A stretch of DNA of 64,000 nucleotides from Hyphomicrobium sp. (lineage in GTDB: Bacteria; Pseudomonadota; Alphaproteobacteria; Rhizobiales; Hyphomicrobiaceae). The notes under the pieces were generated by a model, which did no database searches, was not told the DNA's origin, and worked only from the letters and a program-made list of their open reading frames with translations. Positions 43,070-51,914 of the stretch are shown here, one piece after another. The translations under genes were made by a program, and so were the position numbers. The stretch spans positions 1 to 64,000 of the forward strand of contig RXJH01000009.1 in NCBI GenBank assembly GCA_003987725.1, written 5' to 3'. The stretch's first letter is position 1, and every line of letters begins with the position of its first letter.

Positions 43070-43600
43070 ATGTCGACGTTGCCAGATCTTACCCAGCTTA
43101 GCCACGGCGCGCTGCCGTTGCGGATTTGCGTCGGCATCATGCTGATCAACCGCGATGGTTTGGTGTGGGTCGGACGGCGTCGTCCGAAGTGGGCGGGCGA
43201 ACAGCAGGCGTATATCTGGCAGATGCCGCAGGGCGGCATCGAGAAGTTCGAAGCGCCGCGGATCGCTGCTCTCCGCGAGCTTCGCGAAGAAACTGGGGTG
43301 ACGAGCGTTCAGGTCATCGGCGAGCATCCGGAGTGGCTGAGCTATCAGCTTCCTGACGGTTTGCTCGGGATCGCGCTGAAGGGCCGATATCGCGGCCAGC
43401 GGCAGAAATGGTTTGCGATGCGCTTCCTTGGAGAGGACAGCGAAATCGACATCGCGCCGAAGGAAGGCACGAAAGCCGAGTTCGATACTTGGAAGTGGGC
43501 TCCGATCGAGACCGTGCCGGAGCTGATCGTGCCGTTCAAACGCGAGATCTATGAGCGCGTGACGGGCGATTTCGCGCATCTCGCGACGCCGCTGGCGTAG
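43070..43600 (+). CDS. Second RppH-like Nudix hydrolase
   Basis: 176 residues of the same subfamily as its upstream neighbour: [54 protein letters not shown] (full Nudix box with the RELxEETG core), RYRGQRQKWFAMRF and TWKWAPIETVPELIVPFKREIY. The two are tandem paralogues with clearly diverged sequences and separate starts. Whether both act on RNA or one on dinucleotide polyphosphates is unknown. No purine-rich site is near its ATG. It converges on the DUF2474 gene. Confidence 0.9.
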   Translation: MSTLPDLTQLSHGALPLRICVGIMLINRDGLVWVGRRRPKWAGEQQAYIWQMPQGGIEKFEAPRIAALRELREETGVTSVQVIGEHPEWLSYQLPDGLLGIALKGRYRGQRQKWFAMRFLGEDSEIDIAPKEGTKAEFDTWKWAPIETVPELIVPFKREIYERVTGDFAHLATPLA

Positions 43601-43662
43601 CGCCGGGTTCGGTTAGGTCTGACCTGATTTTTTGAAAGCACAAAATTTGCGGCGCGCGGATA

Positions 43663-43812
43663 TCAGGTCTTCAGGCCGGCAGCGGTCATGAAAACCCGGA
43701 TCACGATGGCGACGACGGCGACGGTCGCGACACCAGCGATCCACAGCAGCACGAGCCAGCCGATCCGGCGGAGCCAGGAAGGTTTCTCAGTCCCTGTGCC
43801 GGCCGGGCTCAA
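43663..43812 (-). CDS. DUF2474 small membrane subunit of the bd oxidase operon
   Basis: 49 residues. The start is a TTG at 43812 that overlaps the cydB stop (ATTGA), so it is translated by coupling. The polar start SPAGTGTEKPSWLRRIGW is followed by one membrane helix (LVLLWIAGVATVAVVAIVIRVFMTAAG). This is the usual size and position of DUF2474, the CydX-like third subunit of the cyanide-insensitive oxidase branch. It is too short for ordinary ORF filters. Confidence 0.75.
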   Translation of the reverse strand: MSPAGTGTEKPSWLRRIGWLVLLWIAGVATVAVVAIVIRVFMTAAGLKT

Positions 43813-44816
43813 TGATAGCCTTCCCCGGCTCTCACTTTGCCGCGGAACACGCTGTACGCCCATGCCGTGTACACGAGGATGAAGGGGATGATGAAAAGCG
43901 CTCCGACGAGCGCGAATCCCATGCTCTGCGGGGGTGAGGCCGCGTCCCAGATGGAAATGGACGGCGGAATGATGTTCGGCCACAGGCTGATGACCAGACC
44001 GCTATAGCCCAAGAAGACAAGCGCCAGCGCCAAGATAAACGGCAGCGCGTGGGAATCGCGGTTGACCGCCCAAAGCAGCGCGAGCGTCGACAGAACCACG
44101 AGCACCGGGACCGGCGAAAAAAGGATGATGTTGGGGAAGGAAAACCAGCGCGCCGCTATCTCCGGATGTGCGAGCGGCGTCCAGATGCTGACGATAACGA
44201 TGGCGACGAACAGGGTGATCGCGATCGGCTGCGCAAGCGCGCGCATCCGCTCCAGCAGGTCTCCTTCGGTTTTGATGATGAGCCACGTCGCGCCGAGCAG
44301 CGCGTAGGCGAAGAGCAATGCAATTCCCGTAAAGACGCTAAACGGGGTCAGCCAATCGAGCGCGCCGCCGGCGAAGGCATTTTTGGAGACCGTGAATCCC
44401 TGGATGAAGGCCCCGAGAATGAGGCCCTGGCAGAATGTTGCGATGTAGGAGCCGCAAGCAAACACCGTGTCCCATGTGTGCCTCGGACCCCGATCGGCGT
44501 TTATGCGGAATTCGAAGGCAACGCCGCGCAGGATCAGTCCGAGGAGCATCACGACGATCGGCAAATAGAGGGCGCTCAGAACGACCGAATAGGCGAGCGG
44601 GAAGGCCGCAAGCAGAGCGGCGCCCCCGAGGACTAGCCAGGTCTCGTTGCCGTCCCAGACGGGAGCGACGGTATTCACCATCAAGTCCCGTTCGTCGCGG
44701 GCCGGAATGAACGGGAACAGGATTCCCACTCCGAGATCGAAGCCATCCATGATGACGTACATCATCAGGCCGAAGCCGATGATGAGAGCCCAGATGAGGG
44801 GGAGATCGATACCCAT
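43809..44816 (-). CDS. cydB: Cytochrome bd-type quinol oxidase subunit II (CioB/CydB)
   Basis: 335 residues from ATG 44816 (a TTG start nine bases earlier overlaps the cydA stop). It has eight or nine membrane helices and the family landmarks IDLPLIWALIIGFGLMMYVIMDGFDLGVGILFPF, DERDLMVNTVAPVWDGNETWLVLGGAALLAAFP, EFR and GRPRHTWD. It is the scaffold subunit that pairs with CydA; haem ligands lie in CydA. It forms an operon with cydA upstream and the DUF2474 gene downstream. Confidence 0.95.
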   Translation of the reverse strand: MGIDLPLIWALIIGFGLMMYVIMDGFDLGVGILFPFIPARDERDLMVNTVAPVWDGNETWLVLGGAALLAAFPLAYSVVLSALYLPIVVMLLGLILRGVAFEFRINADRGPRHTWDTVFACGSYIATFCQGLILGAFIQGFTVSKNAFAGGALDWLTPFSVFTGIALLFAYALLGATWLIIKTEGDLLERMRALAQPIAITLFVAIVIVSIWTPLAHPEIAARWFSFPNIILFSPVPVLVVLSTLALLWAVNRDSHALPFILALALVFLGYSGLVISLWPNIIPPSISIWDAASPPQSMGFALVGALFIIPFILVYTAWAYSVFRGKVRAGEGYH

Positions 44817-44821
44817 GGCGG

Positions 44822-46255
44822 TCAATTCCCTGTCGCAGCCGGAACGTCGATGTTGCCGCTCGCGGCCGACATCGGGCGTGCGGGACGGTGGAAGAGATTG
44901 TCTTCATCCATCGGCGGGCCGCCGCCTTCGTCGGGGCCTTTCGCGACGACTTTGAGCATGTAGCCGAGGCCGACGCCGAAGACGACGCAATAGACGACGA
45001 CAAACAGGATCAGCGAGATCGAGAGCGCGAGGACCGAGTGGTTCGAGACACCGTCAGCGGTGCGCATGACATTGTAGACGACCCACGGCTGGCGTCCCAC
45101 TTCGGTCGTTATCCAGCCTGCCAAAATTGCGAGCAGGCCCGCCGGTCCCATCCACATGGCGAAGCGAAGGAAGGGCTTCGAGGCATAGAGATCGGCTTTC
45201 CACCGCAGCCATAATCCCCAGAGGCCGAGCGCGAGCATGAGGAGGCCGAGGCCGACCATGATGCGGAATGTCCAAAAGACGATTGTCGAGTTCGGGCGAT
45301 CACCGGGCGCAAATTGCTTCAGGCCTGGAATTTCGCCGTAGAGCTTATGCGTCAGGATGAGGCTTCCGAGAAATGGGACTTCGACGGCGTAATGGGTCTT
45401 CTCGGCCGTCATGTCGGGCCAGCCGAAAAGTATGAGCGGGACGCTCTCGCCCGGTGTGCTTTCCCAATGCCCTTCGATCGCCGCGAGCTTGGCCGGTTGA
45501 TATTCGAGCGTGTTCAGTCCGTGCTGATCGCCGATGAAGATCTGGATCGGCGTCAGCACCAAGATCAGCCACATCGCCATCGAGAACATCGTGCGGATTG
45601 CGGGCGTCGTGCGGCCCTTGAGCATGTGCCAGGCGCCAGCGGCCCCGACGAAAAGTCCTGTCGCCAGGTAGGCGGCCGCGGTCATGTGCAGGAGCCTATA
45701 GGGGAAGGACGGGTTGAAGATGACTTTGAGCCAGTCGATGGGGACGACCCGGCCGTCCATCACGGTGAAGCCGGCCGGCGTTTGCATCCAGCTGTTGGAT
45801 GCGAGAATCCAGACCGTCGAAATCAGCGTTCCGGTGGCGACCATTATCGTCGAGAAAAAATGGAGGCCCGGGCCGACTCTTTGCCAGCCGAACAGCATCA
45901 CGCCGAGGAATCCCGCTTCCAGGAAAAAGGCGGTGAGGACTTCGTAAGCCAGCAGAGGTCCGGTGACACCGCCGGCGAACGTCGAGAAGAAGCTCCAATT
46001 GGTGCCGAACTGGTACGCCATGACGATCCCAGAGACGACGCCCATGGCGAAATTGATCGCGAAGATCTTCGCCCAGAAATAATAGAGCTCGCGAAATCTA
46101 GGTTGCTTCGTCCATAGCCACAGACCTTCGAGCGTGACGAGATAGCTTGCGAGCCCGATCGTGAGCGCCGGAAAGATGATATGAAAAGAAACCGTGAAGG
46201 CGAACTGTAAGCGCGCTAGCTCGAGAGCGGTCGTTGATGCCGCGCTGGTATCCAT
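44822..46255 (-). CDS. cydA: Cytochrome bd-type quinol oxidase subunit I (CioA/CydA)
   Basis: 477 residues. N-terminal helices with LARLQFAFTVSFHIIFPALTIGLAS (haem ligand His) and later LLHMTAAAYLATG, then the Q-loop and GRQPWVVYNVMRTADGVS (quinol-site helix). The Q-loop (between about 250 and 330) is short, without the long insertion of E. coli CydA, so this is the cyanide-insensitive CIO-type oxidase. It reduces oxygen at high affinity without pumping protons. It is the first gene of a cydA-cydB-DUF2474 unit and is preceded by a perfect 22-base palindrome (46275-46296). Confidence 0.96.
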   Translation of the reverse strand: MDTSAASTTALELARLQFAFTVSFHIIFPALTIGLASYLVTLEGLWLWTKQPRFRELYYFWAKIFAINFAMGVVSGIVMAYQFGTNWSFFSTFAGGVTGPLLAYEVLTAFFLEAGFLGVMLFGWQRVGPGLHFFSTIMVATGTLISTVWILASNSWMQTPAGFTVMDGRVVPIDWLKVIFNPSFPYRLLHMTAAAYLATGLFVGAAGAWHMLKGRTTPAIRTMFSMAMWLILVLTPIQIFIGDQHGLNTLEYQPAKLAAIEGHWESTPGESVPLILFGWPDMTAEKTHYAVEVPFLGSLILTHKLYGEIPGLKQFAPGDRPNSTIVFWTFRIMVGLGLLMLALGLWGLWLRWKADLYASKPFLRFAMWMGPAGLLAILAGWITTEVGRQPWVVYNVMRTADGVSNHSVLALSISLILFVVVYCVVFGVGLGYMLKVVAKGPDEGGGPPMDEDNLFHRPARPMSAASGNIDVPAATGN

Positions 46256-46274
46256 ATTTCAGCCTCGGTACCGA

Positions 46275-46296
46275 AACGTGCGAACGTTCGCACGTT
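46275..46296. promoter_or_regulatory. Perfect 22-base palindrome upstream of cydA
   Basis: AACGTGCGAAC is immediately followed by its exact reverse complement, ending at 46296, twenty bases before the cydA ATG at 46255. The position between promoter and ribosome site suits a repressor operator, since a homodimer would see both halves. The DNA could also form a hairpin in the mRNA leader. No gene of a matching regulator is adjacent. Confidence 0.65.
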
Positions 46297-46495
46297 CCTT
46301 GCCTTCATCTCGGAAAAGTGGCGGCCACCGTGAACCTATCGCAGTCGCCGCGAAATAGCGTCTTCTGCTCGGGCTTAATGAACGGCTAAATAGAGAACGT
46401 GTTTTCGGGAATCAACAGCCGAGCATCGATTTATTCGCTCAAGACGCGCGAATGGGCAAATAAAAATTCAAATAGGATGTTCGTTGCGACGCTCA

Positions 46496-46762
46496 CTATC
46501 GCCGTGGTGCGCCAAGGGCTCTGTTCTGCAAATTAAAATCGGTCGACGGGCTATTGAGATTGCGCAAGCGGCCCGGATAATTCGGCGTTGGCGATCCGAC
46601 ATTGCCCGATGTCCCCGATCCGCTGCCGTTTGATGTGCTTGGTGGTGTGCGGATGATCGTATCTGACCTGCCGGAAGACTGTGAACCGGTCGTCGACTGA
46701 GCCAGGACTGGCGCCGCTAGGCCCAGTGTGGCCGCGGTCGCAAGTATGATGACGTTTTTCAT
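46496..46762 (-). CDS. Small secreted Ser/Gly-rich protein, unknown function
   Basis: 88 residues; ATG 46762 follows AAGGAG. A clean signal peptide (MKNVIILATAATLGLAAPVLA, cut before QSTTG) is followed by a low-complexity region (STSNGSGSGTSGNVGSPTPN) and an Arg/Asn-rich tail. I do not recognise a family. It is probably a small periplasmic or surface protein. It stands alone on this strand, about 240 bases after the cydA start region. Confidence 0.65.
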   Translation of the reverse strand: MKNVIILATAATLGLAAPVLAQSTTGSQSSGRSDTIIRTPPSTSNGSGSGTSGNVGSPTPNYPGRLRNLNSPSTDFNLQNRALGAPRR

Positions 46763-46935
46763 TTCTCGAACTCCTTGTCGCGGGCGGCGCAGCGGCTTCT
46801 ACCCATTTCATTTTTTAAATGGGGAAACCGAAGGATGCTGCAAGCGGAGCATGGCAGACGCGCGCCAAGGCTCGCAGGTTCCGGGCCGGATCACCTTCCC
46901 CCTTCGCCGATCGTAATCGTTTCGCAAGAGACGTG

Positions 46936-47061
46936 TCAGCGAACGAGAAAAATGGTCCACGTAGCGAGGCCAACGAGAACGGCACACAAGAGCGCCAACA
47001 TGAGTGGATTGTTTACGGGAGGCCTGTCGCGGTCGTCGGGAGGATCGGAGGATTTTTCCAT
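46936..47061 (-). CDS. Small single-pass membrane protein, unknown
   Basis: 41 residues from ATG 47061: a charged N-terminus rich in Asp/Pro/Arg (MEKSSDPPDDRDRPPVNNP), then one membrane helix (LMLALLCAVLVGLATWTIFLV) and a terminal Arg. This is typical of short alphaproteobacterial membrane proteins of unknown role. A longer reading extends to 47142 but adds a segment with no family likeness. There is no strong ribosome site, so expression is uncertain. Confidence 0.5.
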   Translation of the reverse strand: MEKSSDPPDDRDRPPVNNPLMLALLCAVLVGLATWTIFLVR

Positions 47062-47333
47062 GAGCCCAGAATAGAAATTGCTTGAATTGAGTATGACGGA
47101 AACTTTGTATGATTTTTCAGTGATTTGAGAGTAAAATGTCAAAAACTAGTTGACCATTCGTGAATGGATTTTTGAACTTTAGGTCACGCCTCCATTCGCG
47201 CGTTCTACGATGGCTTTCATCAATATTGAGTATGCGCATCTCGTCATCGCCGAAGTTTTTTGAACTGGACGGCGTTTAAGATATTTTCTGCGACGGGAGG
47301 CGCTTCCGAGAGCTTGAGTTGAGGAGCTTCAGG

Positions 47334-47618
47334 ATGCGACTGTTAAAGCGAAAGCGGGGCCGGATTGCGGTCTTGATCGCGGTTCTCGGAATTGTCCCAT
47401 TCGGCGTCGGTGCGTATGCCGATTGGGAGCCCGAAAGTATCCGAATTCAGAAAGAAGCCGAGAAGTCTTACCGGACAGCGCCGGTTGTTCCGATCGATCG
47501 ACCGAATTCCCATCGCCGCGACTATTTGAAAGACGGACCGGCCGGCAACCAGCTTGGCCCTTCGCCTGTTCCCGGGCCGACGCTTCCCGGAGCGGGCAAG
47601 CGTGCTTCCGACCGATGA
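47334..47618 (+). CDS. Small secreted Pro-rich protein, unknown
   Basis: 94 residues; ATG 47334 is preceded by GAGGAG. A basic start (MRLLKRKRGR) and hydrophobic core (IAVLIAVLGIVPFGVGAYA) form a signal peptide. The mature part is polar and ends Pro/Gly-rich (GPSPVPGPTLPGAGKRAS). No family is recognised. Downstream, 47619-47953 has no confident gene; a short frame overlapping its stop (ATG 47618) could encode 58 residues but shows no conserved feature. Confidence 0.65.
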   Translation: MRLLKRKRGRIAVLIAVLGIVPFGVGAYADWEPESIRIQKEAEKSYRTAPVVPIDRPNSHRRDYLKDGPAGNQLGPSPVPGPTLPGAGKRASDR

Positions 47619-47953
47619 TGGGTGTAATGGCCGAAGACCGGAGGGTGGCTCTGCAAGCCGACGAGTACCTTCGCAAAGATCTTCCTGCCGCAGCTCTAAA
47701 TCGCGACTTGATCGTTCGCCGCATCCCGCTCGTGCGTGTGCGGCTCTGGACCTCTATAATGCCTTTCCTGAATTGGTCTTTGCCCGGCAACTGAGGGTGC
47801 GAAAGAAGATCGCGCGTCGTTGCTGCGGCATCCGGCACATTGGACAATTTGCCCAATGCCCTCGCCGTTGGGACCGGGACAAGAAGCTAGCTTAGGGGCT
47901 CGTGGACGCATTGCGCGCGGAGCCGGGCATCGTTCAAGGAGCAATATCGGCCG
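47619..47953. other. Intergenic region, no confident gene
   Basis: About 335 bases between the small secreted protein and the MHS symporter. A 58-codon frame from 47618 to 47794 overlaps the previous stop and could be coupled, but it has no recognisable motif and no signal peptide. The stretch before 47954 carries AAGGAG, the ribosome site of the symporter. Confidence 0.4.
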
Positions 47954-49270
47954 ATGAGTGGAGCTTCAGCCACGTTCGAACGCGACGCGCGAATCGTAAA
48001 TGCCCGGCACGGCCAAGTTGATCCCGGCGAAATCGCCATCGGGGTCATCATCGGACGGACTTCGGAATTTTTCGACTTCTTCGTTTACGCCATCGCCTCG
48101 GTCATCGTTTTTCCGAAGCTCGTCTTTCCGCATCTCGATGCGCTGACCGGCACGCTCTATTCGTTTGCGATCTTCGCGCTCGCTTTTGTCGCCCGGCCCA
48201 TCGGCACTGTCATATTCATGGCCATCGATCGCGCCTACGGCAAAGGCGTGAAGCTGACGATCACGCTTTTCCTGCTCGGCAGCTCGACGGTCGCGATCGC
48301 CTTTCTTCCCGGCTACGAACAGTTGGGCTGGGTCTCGGCTCTGCTTCTCGCGACGTTCCGGATCGGCCAGGGTTTGGCGCTCGGCGGCGAGTGGGACGGC
48401 CTTCCCGCACTGCTCGCGATGAACGCGCCGGAAAACCGGCGCGGCTGGTACGCCATGATCCCGCAGCTTGGTGCGCCGCTCGGGTTGATCGTTGCGGCCG
48501 CTCTCTTTGCTTATTTCGCCTCCAACCTTTCGAGCGAAGATTTCCTCGATTGGGGCTGGCGCTATCCGTTCTTCGTGGCCTTCGCGATCAACGTCGTTGC
48601 GCTCTTCGCACGTCTCCGCATGGTCGTGACTCCGGAATTCACTGAACACTTCGAGAAGAAAGAACTCGAGCCGAAGCCCATCGGCGAGACGATCCGTGCT
48701 GAGGGCGCGCATATCGTCATCGGTGCGTTCGCGCCGCTCGCGAGCTTCGCGCTCTTTCACATGGTCACGGTGTTCCCGCTCTCCTGGGTGTTCCTCTACA
48801 CGGACCAGAGCCCGACGCGCTTTCTCGTCATCGAGCTCATCGGCGCGATGGTCGGTCTCGTGACGATCGTCCTCTCGGGATTTGTGGCCGACCGCGTCGG
48901 CCGCAGAAACCTGCTCTCGGCGACGGCAGCCGCCATCGCAGCGTTCAGCGGTTTCGCGCCTCAGCTTCTCAATGGTGGCGACGTCGGCGAAGTGATCTTC
49001 ATGGTGTCGGGCTTCATCCTGCTCGGACTGTCGTTCGGACAGTCTTCGGGTGCGGTCGCGTCCAACTTCGCGAAGGCCTACCGTTACACGGGATCGGCGC
49101 TGACCACCGACCTCGCGTGGCTTGTCGGCGCCGGGTTCGCACCGTTCGTCGCGCTCTATCTGTCGAGTCAGTTTGGCCTGATGGCGGCGGGCGGATATTT
49201 GCTCTCGGGCGCCGTCGTTACGCTGTTGGCGCTGGCAATGAGCCGGCAGCTCGAATCGACCGAGCGCTGA
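47954..49270 (+). CDS. MFS transporter, metabolite:H+ symporter (MHS) family
   Basis: 438 residues with 12 predicted helices. MHS landmarks: GVIIGRTSEFFDFFVYAIASVIVFP (first helix), FVARPIGTVIFMAIDRAYGKGVKLT (motif A region) and IGQGLALGGEWDGLPALLAMNAP (helix 5). MHS members take up organic acids, proline or betaines with protons; the substrate cannot be assigned. It converges on the oxalate-CoA ligase gene and the two share a strong intrinsic terminator. A carboxylic acid substrate would suit the neighbouring oxalate module, but this is inference. Confidence 0.9.
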   Translation: MSGASATFERDARIVNARHGQVDPGEIAIGVIIGRTSEFFDFFVYAIASVIVFPKLVFPHLDALTGTLYSFAIFALAFVARPIGTVIFMAIDRAYGKGVKLTITLFLLGSSTVAIAFLPGYEQLGWVSALLLATFRIGQGLALGGEWDGLPALLAMNAPENRRGWYAMIPQLGAPLGLIVAAALFAYFASNLSSEDFLDWGWRYPFFVAFAINVVALFARLRMVVTPEFTEHFEKKELEPKPIGETIRAEGAHIVIGAFAPLASFALFHMVTVFPLSWVFLYTDQSPTRFLVIELIGAMVGLVTIVLSGFVADRVGRRNLLSATAAAIAAFSGFAPQLLNGGDVGEVIFMVSGFILLGLSFGQSSGAVASNFAKAYRYTGSALTTDLAWLVGAGFAPFVALYLSSQFGLMAAGGYLLSGAVVTLLALAMSRQLESTER

Positions 49271-49293
49271 ACGCCTCTCTCGGAACCCAAGAA

Positions 49294-49328
49294 TAAAAAA
49301 ACGCCCGGCTCGAAGCCGGGCGTTTTTT
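49294..49328. terminator. Bidirectional intrinsic terminator
   Basis: A hairpin with stem ACGCCCGGCT paired with AGCCGGGCGT across CGA is flanked by AAAAAA on the left and TTTTTT on the right. It therefore ends transcription from both the MHS symporter (plus) and the oxalate-CoA ligase (minus), which converge here. Confidence 0.95.
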
Positions 49329-49348
49329 GTTAGGCGTTGGCTCAAAGT

Positions 49349-50869
49349 TCAGGCGAGACCGAGCTTCTGCGCGAGGCCGATGCGCTGGAGCTTGCCCGTT
49401 GCGCCCTTCGGAATTTCGGCAAGAAGCAGGATCTTGCGCGGCACCTTGAAGTTCGCGAGGTGCTCGCTGGCGAAATCTCGGAGTTCACGTTCCGTCGCCT
49501 CTTTGCCTTCGCGCAGGACGACGGCGGCGGCGACGTCCTCGCCGAGCTTGTCGTGTGGAACGGCAAACGTCACGACCTGCAGCACGGCCGGGTGATCCAT
49601 CAGAACTTCGTCGACCTCGCGCGGGGATACCTTCTCGCCGCCGCGATTGATGATCTCCTTCAGACGTCCGGTAATCGTGATGTAGCCGCCGGCGTCGATG
49701 GTGCCCTGGTCGCCCGTCCGGAACCAGCCGTTGGTGAAGGCTTCGCCGTTCGCCTTGTCATTGTTCTCATAGCCGGCCGTGACGTTGCCGCCGCGAATGA
49801 CGATCTCGCCCGTCTCGCCAGTCGCGAGCAGATTGCCGTCCGGGTCCATGATGGCGACTTCGGGTCCGGCGGCGATGCCGACTGTACCGGGCTTCCTGAC
49901 GCCGCCGATCGGGTTGGACGCCATCTGATGCGCCGCTTCGGTCATGCCGTAGGCTTCGACGACGGGTGCGCCGAAGGCGGCTTCGAGTTCGGTGATCACC
50001 TGCGGCGGCAGCGACGACGATGACGAGCGAATGAAGCGCAGCTTATGACGCGCGATGATTTCGCGGTTGTGGCTGGCGCGGCCAACGATCGCCTGATGCA
50101 TTGTCGGCACCGCCGTGTACCAGGTGGGCGCGGCCTCTTCCATGGCGGAGAAGAATTTCAGCGCGTTGAAGCCGGGCGTGCAGAAGATCGAGCCGCCGCG
50201 CGACAGCGGTGCGAGGACGCCCGCGATCAGTCCGTGGATGTGGAAGAGCGGCATGATGTTGAGCGCGCGATCGTCGCTTGTGAGGTGCAGCGCGGTCGCG
50301 ATGTTGGACGCGGAGGCCGCCACGTTCGCGTGGGTCAGCGGTACGATCTTGGGACGCGACGTCGTGCCGGACGTGTGCAGGATCAGCGCGGTATCGTCGC
50401 TTTCTGCTGGTCCGGGCCGGGCGGGCTGCTCGCGTCCCGTTTCGGCCGACAGCGTGAAGGCGCCGGCGCCATGCTCGGGATCGGACTTCAACGTGATAAT
50501 GGTAATGCCGCGCTTTTCAGCGGCAGCAACCGCGGGCGAGGTGCTGCCCTCTTCGACGATCAGCGCCTTTGTGTTGATGTCCGACATGTAGAAGTCGAAC
50601 TCGTCGGCGCGATAGGCGGGATTGAGTGGCGCGGCGGTGGCTGCCGATGCGGTGGCGACGAACGCGGTCGCCATTTCAGGTCCGTTCGGGAGCACGATGG
50701 CGACACGGTCGCCGCGGCCAATTCCGAATTCGTTGAGGCGCGCGATCGTGCGCATGACGAGCGTGCGAAAGCCCGCATAGGTGAGGGGCTCGGCGCCCGA
50801 TGCTCTGATTGCAGGTGCTTGGTCTTCGCCCGCCTTAAGAAGATCGTGCAGGGTCGTGCTCGTTGTCAT
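49349..50869 (-). CDS. Oxalate-CoA ligase (AAE3/Pcs60-like acyl-CoA synthetase)
   Basis: 506 residues from ATG 50869 (GGAGAGACAGTCGAA upstream). The AMP-binding fold has P-loop block LILHTSGTTSRPKIVPLTHANVAASASNI, PLFHIHGLIAG, APTWYTAVPTMHQAIV, EAYGMTEAAHQMASNP, WFRTGDQGTI and GRLKEIINRGGEKVSPREVDEVL, then the catalytic Lys in PKGATGKLQR. These blocks match plant AAE3 and yeast Pcs60 oxalyl-CoA synthetases closely. It converts oxalate, CoA and ATP to oxalyl-CoA. Downstream on the opposite strand an OxlT-type antiporter is found, supporting oxalate. No oxalyl-CoA decarboxylase or reductase is in the window. Confidence 0.88.
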   Translation of the reverse strand: MTTSTTLHDLLKAGEDQAPAIRASGAEPLTYAGFRTLVMRTIARLNEFGIGRGDRVAIVLPNGPEMATAFVATASAATAAPLNPAYRADEFDFYMSDINTKALIVEEGSTSPAVAAAEKRGITIITLKSDPEHGAGAFTLSAETGREQPARPGPAESDDTALILHTSGTTSRPKIVPLTHANVAASASNIATALHLTSDDRALNIMPLFHIHGLIAGVLAPLSRGGSIFCTPGFNALKFFSAMEEAAPTWYTAVPTMHQAIVGRASHNREIIARHKLRFIRSSSSSLPPQVITELEAAFGAPVVEAYGMTEAAHQMASNPIGGVRKPGTVGIAAGPEVAIMDPDGNLLATGETGEIVIRGGNVTAGYENNDKANGEAFTNGWFRTGDQGTIDAGGYITITGRLKEIINRGGEKVSPREVDEVLMDHPAVLQVVTFAVPHDKLGEDVAAAVVLREGKEATERELRDFASEHLANFKVPRKILLLAEIPKGATGKLQRIGLAQKLGLA

Positions 50870-50909
50870 TTCGACTGTCTCTCCGGTACGTCGGCGTCTC
50901 GCGGCGTCG

Positions 50910-51914
50910 TCAGGCTTTTTCAACTTTCAGACGGCCGCCCTCGTGCGCGAGCGTTGCCGCCAGCAGCTTCACGCAGGCATAAACCGTCTCGATCTGTGGG
51001 GTCGGGACATTCGCGACCCGGCCCAGTTCGATCACCGAACCGATCAGTGCATCGGCTTCAATGGCGCGGCCGGCCTCGATGTCCTGAAGCATCGACGTTT
51101 TATGCGGGCCGACGGCTTCGGCGCCGGCGATCCGCTTCTCCAGTGGAATGCGGAAGCGAACGCCGAGCGCTTCGCCAACGGCTTGGGCTTCGCGCATCAG
51201 GCGCGCGGCGGCGTCGCGGGTCGGCTGAAACTTGCAGATATCCTCAAGAGTAGCATGTGTCAGCGCGCTGATGGGATTGAAGCTCAGGTTGCCCCAAAGC
51301 TTGGTCCAGATCTCGGCGCGGATATCCCCGGCCACCGGAGCTTTGAAGCCGGCCTTCTGCAGCGTCTCGGAAATGCGGACGATACGCTCAGTTTTAGAAT
51401 TATTGATTTCCGCGATCGAGAAGCGATTGCCTTCGATATGCTTAATAACGCCCGGCTCGGTTATTTCGGCGGCCGGATAGACGACGCTGCCGATCACACG
51501 CTCTGCCGGCAGATTGTCGGCAATGACCCCATTTGGATCGACGCTCTCGAGGCGTCTTCCCTCGTGCGGTCCTGGAACGCGCAGAAAGTACCACCAGGGG
51601 ATGCCGTTTTGTGCGGTGAGCACGGCGGTATCGGGACCGTACATGGTCGGAAGATCCCGAACAACGGCTGCAACTTGATGCGCCTTCATACCGAGGATGA
51701 CGAGATCCTGCTTCGCCACATCCGCGATTTTGTCGGTCGCGGCGATGCGCGAGACATTCTCGCGGCCGTCCTCTTCGATGAGCTTCAGACCGTTTGCGCG
51801 GATCGCCGCGAGATGAGGACCGCGCGCGATAACGGTGATTTCTTCGCCCGATTGCGCCAAACGCGCAGCGAGCAAGCCGCCGATGCCGCCAGCTCCAACG
51901 ACACAAATTTTCAT
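50910..51914 (-). CDS. 2-dehydropantoate 2-reductase family (PanE-like)
   Basis: 334 residues from ATG 51914. The NADP site is MKICVVGAGGIGGLLAARLAQ; later VKAHQVAAVVRDL carries the catalytic Lys region, followed by NGIPWWYF, and ends in the C-terminal helical domain with KLWGNLSFNPISALTHATL, SMLQDIEAGRAIEADALIGSVIELGR. Such proteins reduce 2-ketopantoate, but many relatives act on other 2-keto acids. Its position between the oxalate-CoA ligase and OxlT suggests an oxalate- or glyoxylate-related substrate rather than pantothenate synthesis. A minus-strand gene 40 bases before the ligase start; the two form an operon. Confidence 0.85.
   Translation of the reverse strand: MKICVVGAGGIGGLLAARLAQSGEEITVIARGPHLAAIRANGLKLIEEDGRENVSRIAATDKIADVAKQDLVILGMKAHQVAAVVRDLPTMYGPDTAVLTAQNGIPWWYFLRVPGPHEGRRLESVDPNGVIADNLPAERVIGSVVYPAAEITEPGVIKHIEGNRFSIAEINNSKTERIVRISETLQKAGFKAPVAGDIRAEIWTKLWGNLSFNPISALTHATLEDICKFQPTRDAAARLMREAQAVGEALGVRFRIPLEKRIAGAEAVGPHKTSMLQDIEAGRAIEADALIGSVIELGRVANVPTPQIETVYACVKLLAATLAHEGGRLKVEKA

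Noticed and set aside
47423-47794. 123-codon frame overlapping the small secreted protein gene
   Set aside because: It runs across the stop of a gene with a clear signal peptide and ribosome site and has no recognisable motif.
47966-49345. Long minus-strand frame of 459 codons opposite the MHS symporter
   Set aside because: Composition is Arg/Asp/Glu repeat-like with no motif; symporter reads clearly on the plus strand.
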